Under the pieces are notes generated by a model. It searched no databases. It was not told the DNA's origin and saw nothing but the letters and a program-made list of their open reading frames with translations. A program made the position numbers and the translations under genes. A stretch of 26,061 nucleotides of DNA from Penium margaritaceum (lineage: Eukaryota; Streptophyta; Zygnematophyceae; Desmidiales; Peniaceae), in the NCBI GenBank assembly GCA_023375785.1, contig SZWC01003616.1, positions 95,724 through 121,784 on the forward strand, given 5' to 3'. Positions 19,044-26,061 of this stretch are shown here, piece by piece; the first letter of the stretch is position 1, and each line of letters begins with the position of its first letter.

Positions 19044-20430
19044 ATGGCGCCTCGCGACGACAAGCAGAAGGGGCCTACTGCTCCTTACGGCTCCGTGGCT
19101 GACACCTCTAGTCCTCACTTCTAGGCCATCAGCTCCCTGTTCCAGGCGCAGGACGACATCCGGCAAAAGCAAGTGGCATAGGCGGCTTCAAATGAGGAGA
19201 TTCTCACCATGCTCATCGTTAAGCAACCGCAGCCGGAGCACCACAGCACGACCTTCAGCAGCAGGGCATGCAACCGGAGGGCGTGCAACAGCCGCTGCCA
19301 ACTGGAGATGACAACAGTTGTGACATTAGTAATGGCTGACATTAGCAATTATGAGGCCATCGAGTACTTTGTTGCCATGCTTCTGGCCTCGGGCATCAAG
19401 AGGCCGTCGGGGGGACGAGTCGTCTCCAGTTAGGTCAGCAGACTTCTCTCGCACATGATTCTGGGTTGTTTGCGCCTTCATTCTCGCATCGCCACTCTCT
19501 TGGTGTGTCCTTTAGTGAGATTTTAATTCCCCGCACGCTCCTACGTGCCCCGGAAGTCGCCCTGCCTAGGGATCGGCGGCTGAAGGACTTGGAGATCCCA
19601 CCACCACGCTACGGTAGCGATGTTGTGTTCGACGCTTGGGAGACCCTCTTCCAGGTGTGGGCTGATGCGGAGGGCACTTGGCCATATTACTTGAGCCAGT
19701 ATCAAACGACCGGCCCGCACCAGGCGTAGGTTGTGGCAAGATCCATGTGCGCTTGCTCTACGCCGTGCCCCCTGACATTGTTTTTGACTTCTGTGAGTCC
19801 CTTGGGGTCCTTGGGGCAGGCACTGGTCCGGACCCCTGCTGCGGTTAGGAGATGTTCCTGATCCTTCTGGCAGCCGAGACCCATGCGATGATGACAACAC
19901 GTCTTTGGGAGTGCGGCCTCCTTCCGCACGGTCCCTCTGAGCCAGCCACAGACTACTGGCGGTGAACCATGCACATCTACGCTCTCCTCGGCACCATCAG
20001 AGGATCCCAACTGTGGGCCCAACATACCATCATGGCCAGGGCCCACATGGAGTTTGTCAACATGTTCACCTACTTCAACCAGGCAATTCTTGCCAATTAT
20101 CCAGCCTTCTTGGGACTCCTCCCTTAGGCCCATCAGTGGACGGCTGCACGTGAGGCTGCCTAGGCCCATCGGGCAAGTCCACTCGTTGTTGTAACGATAG
20201 CCTCACCAACGAAACATCCCCTTCCCATTGCATCATCCTCACCCTCTTCTCTATCATCCTCCTCCTAGGATGTGGTTGTTACTACACAGGGGAAGAAGAG
20301 CAAACGAAGTCGTGGTAGCTGTCCAAGAGTGGGAGCTGACGTTCAGGCCATTGCTACAACTGTAGGAGCATACCGCTGCATGGATTCCGCACAACTCCAC
20401 AAATGGATGCGGATCATGTGAGGCCTTTTG
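19044..20430 (+). pseudogene. Element 3 gag, heavily mutated
   Basis: The start MAPRDDKQKGP at 19044 corresponds to the Gag N-terminal helical region, with AISSLFQAQDDIRQ similar to element 1. The capsid region shows DLEIPPPRYGSDVVFDAWET, FQVWADAEGTWPYYLSQY and, in another frame, AAETHAMMTTR and DYWR. The next conserved tract, VVVTTQGKK, precedes a broken zinc knuckle (CYNC near 20349-20360; the following Cys and His are out of register). Frameshifts occur near 19250, 19750 and 20360. In-frame stops include TAG 19122, 19846, 20125 and 20266 and TGA 19963. Alignment with element 1 places 19846 and 20125 at Trp codons, so here TGG became TAG. Confidence 0.8.
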
Positions 20431-20826
20431 GCCATGCATACCGAGTGGACGGCTGCCTCCAGTGCCACCCACATTGTCCGCTTGACCATAATGGCAGCTG
20501 ATCCTCCACCCGCATTCGGTGATGCGGATGCCGTAGTCCCTTGCGACGGCATCATCACCAAGCCTTGTCATCTTCTGGCACTCCGCACTCAGGGCGGTGC
20601 AAGTGTGTTGAAACAACTGTGCGGTCTACAGACTAATTGTTTTGTTGTATTTGTGGTCCGTGATCATGCGTGTGGAAGAGCATTGAGTGCATGTAGTGAC
20701 CCCGGGCCTCACTATATAGAGTGGTTGGACGAGTCCCAGATTTGTGCTGTTTTTCCTGACTTCGTCATCCCTCTTGAGGGGTGTTTTGTGGTCCATTGCT
20801 CGATGTTGACAATAAAATGTGATGCG

Positions 20827-21015
20827 AGTGGTACCTAGATCATTGACTCCGGTGCCACTCACCACATGACTCGTCATCGCCCTAACGTAACAATCCTCTG
20901 TCCTGTAAGGTCTCTTCGATCTGATTGCACAGGATCTGGTCAGTCTTTGCTAGTGCAGTGCGCTGACATCATATGATTTTATAGTCCGTCTGGCACCCTG
21001 TACATCTTTGATGTG
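20827..21015 (+). pseudogene. Element 3 aspartic protease fragment
   Basis: The peptide IIDSGATHHMTRHRP carries the DSGA protease motif. It is preceded by GT and a TAG at 20836-20838 where element 1 has GTW, and followed by DCTGSGQSLLVQ. A TGA at 20974-20976 and a frameshift before 21018 disrupt the domain. The 20428-20838 frame upstream is open for 136 codons in the same register but has no recognisable domain. Confidence 0.8.
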
Positions 21016-21017
21016 CT

Positions 21018-21610
21018 ATGGGGCTCAACTCGTTGTCTGTTCGTGCCTGCACTCGGACGGGTCTCTTTGTTCAGCATTTTGTTGACGCTGCCTCTATTTC
21101 TACCTATGATACTCATGCTGTTGTCCTTCGTGCATCTGTTGTTGATGACCTGTACCGCGTCACTCGCCACCCTCCCTCTGTGCCCCCTTCTTTGTCCTCT
21201 TCTACACATGTGTTCGTGACTGGTGTGCTCTCCCTTGAGCACCAGTGCTTGTTGCATCGCCACCTCTGTCATGTGAGCTTGGACGTAGTGTCCAAGGTCA
21301 TTCGAACAAAGCCCGTCCTCGGTCTTGACGTGAATTCCTTTGAGAAGCCGCCAAAGACCGATTTCCCCTTTTACGCTGAGGGTAAGATGCTTCACTAAAA
21401 TTATCCTGAATCCACCTCATGGGTACTACACCCATTAGAGCTGGTCTACTCGGACCTCCTCGGTCCTCTGCCAGTCGAGTTCCTCTTGGATTGGAGTCGC
21501 TATGTGCTTACCTTAACTGATAATTTTACCCGGATACGGCGGGTCTACAGCCTCCGCTACAAGATCGATGCCGCCCTGGGTGTGTGAAGGATGTGACGTT
21601 TGGTGAGGGA
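21018..21610 (+). pseudogene. Element 3 GAG-pre-integrase and start of integrase
   Basis: One frame runs from 21018 to about 21590 with a single TAA at 21396. It includes VVLRASVVDDLYRV, HRHLCHVSLDVVSKV and KTDFPFYAEGKM (the Cys of element 1's FCAQGKM is Tyr here), then PLELVYSDLLGPLPVE, which holds the first catalytic Asp, and LTLTDNFTRIRRVYSL. The match ends at the breakpoint of the inverted block near 21606. The zinc-binding Cys and later catalytic residues are compromised, so the domain is not functional. Confidence 0.8.
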
Positions 21611-21889
21611 CCCCCAAACGTGAGCAAGACAAATATCGACGCGATGGTCGAACCATAGCTCCTACGGTGTGACATGGTCTAGAAGAGGATCATGCGGCAA
21701 GCAGTTCCAAACCCACGTCATGTCAGAGAAGACCTCAAATGAAAAGGACTCCGGAAGACTACACTAAAGTGTAGTCTTCCGGAGGTCCATGTTGCCTAAG
21801 AACTCGCCACCACGATCTGAGCAAAACGTGTGAAGCGTGTGAAGTTTATGGCGCTCGGTCATCACCAGCCAGAAACGTCACACCCTTCA
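21607..21889 (-). repeat. Inverted duplication of integrase sequence inside element 3
   Basis: This block is integrase sequence in the wrong orientation. 21607-21765 is the reverse complement of about 22066-22215, at roughly 90% identity by eye (CATGACGTGGGTNTGGAAC and the CACGTTTGGGGGTCCC block are landmarks). 21784-21889 is minus-strand integrase containing WLVMTERHKLHTLHTF and SDRGGEFLGNMD, partly the reverse complement of 21893-21940. The piece between, which would carry the catalytic Glu, is replaced by a 34-bp palindrome. Plus-strand integrase resumes at 21890. Confidence 0.8.
21750..21783. repeat. Perfect 34-bp palindrome
   Basis: TCCGGAAGACTACACT, spacer AA, then its exact reverse complement. 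The 16-bp arms with a 2-base spacer would extrude as a very tight hairpin. It sits at the internal joint of the inverted integrase block. Confidence 0.95.
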
Positions 21890-22670
21890 CAGGTTTTGCT
21901 CGGATCGTGGTGGCAAGTTCTTAGGCAAGATGGATGCAAATTTGCTGAGTACAATGGCTTTCACCAGCTCTCTGCTTTTGCTGCACCGTAGAAGAACAGT
22001 GTGTTGAGTGATGGAACCGCACCATGGAGGATGCTGTCCACACCATGCAATCTTAGTGAATTCTTCCGGAGTCCTTTGCATTCGAGGGCTTCTCCGACAT
22101 GACGTGGGTCTGGAACCGCCTGCCGCATGATCCTCTTCCAGACCAGGTCACACCGTAGGAGCTATGGTTCGGCCATCGCGTTGATATCCATCTTACTTGC
22201 TCACGTTTGGGGGTCCCTCGCCTCTTGCGCTTGGTACACCGAGGACTAAGAGGGGTCCAAGGTCTCACCTCAGGATCGCATGTGTGCCTTCTTCGACATC
22301 TCTATGCAGTTGAAGGCCTGGCGCTTTTGGGACCCCATTCACTGTTGTATTGTCGAGTCTCTAGATGCTCTCTTCTTTGAGGTGTTCAACTACCGCGACC
22401 TGTCCAGCATTCTGTCATTGGCCGTCAACCATGTTCCCACCACTTTGACTTCCCAGTGGATGGCAGATACTCATCTTACAAATGGCTCCATTCAGGCCTC
22501 CTAACATATTTTGGCTGCTGGCTATTTGGATATAATTTCCATACGTCCAGTAGCATCATCGGTTCCCGCGGACACACCTGACTCCATGCCAAAATCAGTC
22601 CCCTCCAGCACTGCTGATCCTGTGCCAACATGAGTCCCCTTAAGCACACCTCACCGCGTGTGTGTGCAAG
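21890..22670 (+). pseudogene. Element 3 integrase C-terminal half and linker
   Basis: Plus-strand integrase resumes with FCSDRGGKFLGKMD (second acid). Further on come the region expected to hold the catalytic Glu (22010-22035, degraded), FSDMTWVWNRL and the CIVESLDALFFE...YRDL segment at 22350-22410, equivalent to element 1 at 3790-3890. After about 22550 the strand reads SVPADTPDSMPKSVPSS, a Pro/Ser-rich linker like that of element 1. Frames change several times and stops are frequent. Reverse transcriptase never follows. Confidence 0.7.
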
Positions 22671-22689
22671 ATCCCTCTTGCACATGTAA

Positions 22690-23412
22690 TTCCACGACGG
22701 TGACAACATCCCACAATGTCTCGGGAAGCCAGACAGCAGCGACATAGTCCCAGACACGAGCAAGATGCAGGTTAACACGACGCCCAAACCGGCGCTAAAA
22801 AAGGGTGATATGACAAGGGAGAGGACCGTGGGGTGCACGGTTCTAGACCCGTGGAGGGAGGTCAGAGGCATTGAGGAAATTACAAACACACTCAGCAAGA
22901 GACCTGTTCCAGAATTCAGAGACACCGTTTTGCTGAGGTTTGTAGGGAGCCGTGGACTCCAGACGCGCTCTGCGGGATGTAAGGAAACTGGCAGTGGGTC
23001 CCATGAATTCCCTACCACAGCTACAACAAAATACACAAAGACGGCAACCATAAGCAAGTTCAGATTGGAGAAGCCAAGCTCAAGATGGAGCAGATGTAAC
23101 TCTTTTTCTTGAAAGAAAGACCATGTGTATGCGTGAGAAGTCCTCAGTAAGACAGAGCACATAGCAACCGACCCCCTCCAAAGCCTCGTGAAGAAGGGAT
23201 CCCATGACATCAGCGTGCAAAAGGTCAAGGGGGTGCAAGGTTTGAGATTCAAATGTGGATAATGGGGATCGATACATTTTGCTTTGAGCACAGTCAAGGC
23301 AGTCAGCACGACATGGATTAGGAAAAGTGGTAGCATCAAGGCCATCCACAAGAAGAACACAAAACAGGGTGTCAATGGCAGTAGTGTTAATGTGGCACAG
23401 GCGGAGATGCAA
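22690..23412 (-). pseudogene. Element 4 GAG-pre-integrase and integrase
   Basis: The 23412-23080 frame reads HLRLCHINTTAIDTL and CRADCLDCAQSKMYRSPL (zinc-binding segment), then LDLLHADVMGSLLHE with the first catalytic Asp and LTEDFSRIHMVFL. A frameshift follows. Near 22900-22940 another frame gives PQQNGVSEFWNRSLAE, containing the catalytic Glu. The second acid, expected before the C-G-R-E-F motif near 22990, is Ser in my reading, so the triad is incomplete. A 374-codon frame covers the region on the same strand in another register and is a shadow. Confidence 0.8.
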
Positions 23413-23639
23413 TAGGTACGTGTGTGTAGGGAAAAGAGAGCGAACAACATGAACATGTGCAAAAGTGGAAGGTGTAGGGGGAAAGGGGGGAACGTATAAT
23501 TGGCAATCACAACGGGTATCCTACAGCAAGATGCGGCCAGAAGTGCAACGTGAAACCGAGACAGTGCCACGGCTAGAAGAGAAGTCCATTTCCTGGTCAT
23601 TAAGTATCATGAAAAAGAGAAGACTCAACTCAAGAGAGG

Positions 23640-23830
23640 GAACGTACAACACATTCGGCAAGAACAGTCCTCCGGGTGCAAGAGGACGACCTTAACGCCT
23701 TGAAGTTAGCCGGAGCCAGTGCAAACAAAGTGAACAGAGCAAACTAGACCAAAAAGGACAAACGCGTAGCACGAAAACGTCATGTGGTGAATGGCTCCTA
23801 ACTCAAGAATCTAAAGGCCACTTGAGACGC
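23640..23830 (-). pseudogene. Element 4 protease remnant
   Basis: The active-site Asp-Ser lies at 23806-23811 and the continuation GAIHHMT about 8 bases later in another frame (near 23779-23799), so a small insertion splits the DSGA motif. CTGSG-like and VLYVPSLELSLL peptides follow in the expected order. This shows the domain is present but broken. Confidence 0.65.
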
Positions 23831-23949
23831 AAACAGTGGCAGGGTCACGAATGACTACAGAAACGGAAGTATGCGATAGGAGACACTTACCACATGCGGC
23901 AAGAAAATGAAGCATGCAGACAGATTGCCACTCCTCAATCCACCAGACG

Positions 23950-25645
23950 TCAACAGGAAAACACCTTGGACATGACCAGAAGCAGAACCACGCAAAGCCC
24001 TAACAACTCCACATGCAAGTGACTTTGACCCTGAACACCTACTCTCACCAGCCTGATCACAAAGACGACGTTGTTGGACGGTGTCGGAGAGAGCAGCGTC
24101 GACTTGGCGGACATCCTCATGCGGGTGAGAGGTGATAAAAACACCAGAGGAGGGGCGTCGAGATGGGTAGACTGAAGAGGCCCATGAAGGAGGAGAGTGT
24201 GGACCGGAGGGAGGACCATAGTAGACATGCCCCCATACTCTAGAGGCCACCTCCATTGGTAAGGTAATGGGGGTGGTGCTACAACGGTGCTGTAGGCTGC
24301 AACATTGGTGGACATAGTCGGGCTACGACCGGCTAGATCTGTAGAGGGGGTGGAGCGGGAAGAGAACCCAGAGCTACAGGAGGAGCATGCCCAGTGCGCC
24401 CTCATCGCCAATGCAAGGCGGTTGTTGTCAGGTGGTACTGGAAACTTTGGTGCAGAGTGGAATGTAGCACCACAGTTCCAACAAGTGATGGTGCTAGAGG
24501 AGGACATGGAAGAGGAGGAGCTGCCGGCCGGACCACAGGCACTGGAGCCAACGCCACCCTTGCGCTTACCTTGACCACGGCCACCCCCCTCCTCCTTGAC
24601 TAAAGATCAAGGCGGCCGATGTGGAGGGTGATAAATATGAGGTGGAGGAGGCAGAGGAGGAATGGAGTGAGGTGTTGGTGTTGCAACTGTTGCATGATGG
24701 ATGAGCTTGTTCTGTAGTGTGCTCCACCAATGTGTAAGACACTGGGTAGTGAATTCCCAGATGGCACCAATACCGGGTGGAGCATCAGAAGGGACCGGCT
24801 TGGATGCAAGATGCTCGAGCTCTTCGGCCTTTACCTCCCTGAAGATATCGGACATTTCAGGGATGAGGTCGTTGACGATGGAGATAAGTGCAAGGAGCTG
24901 TCCGGGTGTTGCCTTGCCCAAGTCAGGCAATAGGCGGAGACTGTGAGCCAAAAAGGCATCCATAGTCTCATCAGTACGCATAGGCAGCGTATGAGGACGC
25001 TCAGTGCTGCATTGCTTGAGGCCCTTTATGAGAGCGTAAGCGCCAATGGGGTCAGCAGGCGTGAGGCGTGCAGTGTTCATGTTGTAAGGACCCAATCTCA
25101 TCAGTGAGATCAGCGGGTCCAGCACGTGCAGACTCAACATCAGTTGGGAAGAAAGAGGGGTTGGTTGAGGGATTTTCTTTGTGGTAGTGTTCCCAAAGCT
25201 GTTCACCTTGTGTCCATGCATTGAAGTGAACTTCCTAAGAAGAGAAGGTGAGGTTATATGTGAAATTAGGTGGCCCTGAGTCAAATTCAAGCTTGCGACG
25301 CGTGGGCAATGAAAGTGCTTTGGTAGCAGCTACGCCTGCAACATCGTCGACTGCAAGTGGGTCGAAAGTGAGAGGGCCACCGGCATTGGATGCGGAAGCA
25401 GTTGAAATGGAGAAGGTAGCAGCGATGCCAGCATTAGTAGAAGCAGAGGGGATGGAGCGCAGTGCGGCCTGAAGGCGATTGAGGACCATGCCTGTTATGT
25501 GGTCAGCGAACGTTTTCTTGTCAACCTGAACATTGTGCAGTATTTCCTCTGCATTACACTATGTTGTAAGAGCTACTTGGAGAGCAGCGCACTCGCGCTA
25601 TAGCTCTACATGCAGTGTAGTGTACTAGTCGTCATCAACAAGCAT
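23950..25645 (-). pseudogene. Element 4 gag with four TAG codons and a late TGA
   Basis: The Met at 25645 (MLVDDD) opens a frame with a heptad-like coiled coil (HVEL, RECAALQVAL, AEEILHNVQV) and NRLQAALRSIPSAS, then PNFTYNLTFSS and HFNAWTQGEQLWEHYH, a copia-type capsid opening. TAG codons lie in this frame at 25625, 25598, 25559 and 25235, with no TAA or TGA. A frameshift near 25090 leads to ADPIGAYALIKGLKQC, ETMDAFLAHSLRLLPDLGKA and IREV/ELEHLASK-type capsid sequence. After a TGA at 24607 the same frame continues through a Gly/Lys-rich tract to CWNCGATFH (24442-24483), a zinc knuckle whose last Cys is Phe. Confidence 0.75.
24442..24483 (-). other. Element 4 zinc knuckle lacking its last Cys
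   Basis: CWNCGATFHSAPKF has the first two Cys and the His of CX2CX4HX4C, but Phe at 24442-24444 where the fourth ligand is expected. A TGC/TGT to TTC/TTT change would explain it. Confidence 0.7.
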
Positions 25646-25700
25646 AATGAACAAGTGAAAACTCTGTCGGAGAAATTTTGGCAGAATTTCCCCTGTCCCA

Positions 25701-26061
25701 ATATACGTGGGTGTTGGTTGGAGCCACGATAGTTTTAGCATTCCTTGGTTGTATTGATTGGTTTGGACTTGGGCTCACGGCTCTTGACAATTTAGGCTAG
25801 GTCATTCAGAGACTTATTTTATGCGTGTGATGTATGCCGTCGGGTTCAACCCCGACGGCGTGACCCCCACAAGTGATTTCTCACTTGTGGGGTGGCGGAG
25901 TGGGTGGACTAGCCGCCCCCTCCCCATAGGATAAACCACACGTGTCTGTTCATTGTTACTTCTTCTTCGTTCTTAGTTACTTGGGTTCCAACCCTTTGGT
26001 TCTATGCGCTCTTCCACCTAGTCCCACCTGTCCACCTGAGATAAGACAAAGTCCTGCAGCC
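25701..26061. other. Right edge: probable element 4 leader or LTR, two hairpins
   Basis: No open frame of note. Two strong inverted repeats lie back to back: GCCGTCGGG-TTCAAC-CCCGACGGC (25836-25859) and CCCCACAAGTGA-TTTC-TCACTTGTGGGG (25865-25892). In element 4 orientation they lie about 190-260 bp upstream of gag. I found no initiator-Met PBS here. Confidence 0.5.
25836..25892. repeat. Two adjacent perfect hairpins
   Basis: The first has 9-bp arms and a 6-base loop, the second 12-bp arms and a 4-base loop, with only 5 bases between them. Both arms are exact complements. In a retrotransposon leader such stems could serve RNA packaging or dimerisation; this is inference. Confidence 0.85.

Larger units (their letters stand above)
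17636..22670 (+). mobile_element. Element 3: 5'-side copia element, same family as element 1, rearranged
   Basis: Plus-strand order is LTR 17636-18279, degraded PBS, leader, gag, protease, GAG-pre-integrase, integrase and a Pro/Ser-rich linker, ending near 22670. Reverse transcriptase, RNase H and a 3' LTR are absent. Gag and Pol motifs pair one-to-one with element 1 at moderate identity. The copy has many TAG and TGA stops, frameshifts and an inverted duplication in integrase, and it is the most decayed of the large copies. Its left edge abuts an inverted LTR fragment and its right edge abuts element 4 in opposite orientation. No target duplication can be assigned. Confidence 0.85.
22680..25700 (-). 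mobile_element. Element 4: partial copia element of a second lineage
   Basis: Minus-strand order from right: gag (25645-23950), protease (about 23830-23640), GAG-pre-integrase (about 23420-23290) and integrase (to about 22690). Its gag and integrase peptides differ strongly from elements 1 and 3, so it is another copia lineage. The left end meets element 3 tail-to-tail; reverse transcriptase, RNase H and the 3' LTR are missing. The 5' LTR and PBS were not found, and probably lie at or beyond the window edge. Confidence 0.8.

Noticed and set aside
22476..23600. A 374-codon minus-strand open frame
   Set aside because: It is the longest open frame in the window, but the integrase motifs of element 4 lie in other frames of the same strand (for example 23412-23080 and near 22910). 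The long frame has no domain and is a shadow.
25836..25859. A tRNA T-arm (GGGTTCAACCC core)
   Set aside because: With a 7-base T loop the stem mispairs at the third position, and no acceptor, D or anticodon arm can be folded around it. It is better described as a simple hairpin.
1..26061. CRISPR arrays or bacterial operons
   Set aside because: There are no short regularly spaced repeats, no prokaryotic gene layout and no ribosome-binding-site pattern. The content is eukaryotic retrotransposons.

Overview
The window is repeat-rich nuclear DNA from a green plant lineage and is made almost entirely of Ty1/copia-type LTR retrotransposons in different states of decay. The taxonomic hint is the primer binding site: the 12-mer TGGTATCAGAGC, complementary to the 3' end of plant-type initiator tRNA-Met, occurs next to LTR ends at 7708-7719 (perfect, minus), 11567-11578 (perfect, plus), 17421-17432 (one mismatch, minus) and 18280-18291 (degraded, plus). 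No host gene could be identified with confidence, so nothing finer than 'green plant or alga' is claimed. No rRNA, tRNA or CRISPR was seen.

Layout. 1-68 is a CA/TA microsatellite, followed by about 735 bp without a supported gene. 808-8364 is a complete minus-strand copia element (element 1): two about 645-bp LTRs, a perfect 5-bp target duplication GGCCC (803-807 and 8365-8369), PBS, polypurine tract, and gag, protease, integrase, reverse transcriptase and RNase H in order, broken by frameshifts and stops. 8370-10450 holds no supported gene. 10451-10995 is a degenerate 2 x about 272-bp tandem repeat, cut by element 2. Element 2 (11001-14862, plus) is a complete non-autonomous element: 566- and 617-bp LTRs, perfect TSD TCAAC, PBS, PPT, a long repetitive leader and only a gag-like frame, which contains five TAA/TAG codons but no TGA. 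14868-16824 is unassigned, with a few coding-like minus-strand fragments.

16825-22670 is rearranged. A minus-oriented leader, PBS and LTR remnant (16825-17635) lies head-to-head with a plus-oriented LTR, PBS, leader, gag, protease and integrase (element 3, 17636 to about 22670). Its integrase contains an inverted duplication of about 290 bp with a perfect 34-bp palindrome. Around 22670 element 3 meets, tail-to-tail, a minus-oriented copia element of another lineage (element 4, about 22680-25700); both lack reverse transcriptase. The last 360 bp hold two adjacent strong hairpins, probably in the leader or LTR of element 4.

The most interesting signals are: (i) in-frame TAG/TAA codons concentrated at positions where glutamine is expected in elements 1, 2 and 4. 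The default explanation is C-to-T decay of CAG/CAA in methylated DNA; the alternative is a genetic code in which TAR means Gln, and element 3 argues against it. (ii) An in-frame stop at a similar place upstream of the nucleocapsid zinc knuckle in three elements. (iii) The microhomology-joined inverted duplication inside the element 3 integrase. All coding calls are by eye from translations; no database search was possible.
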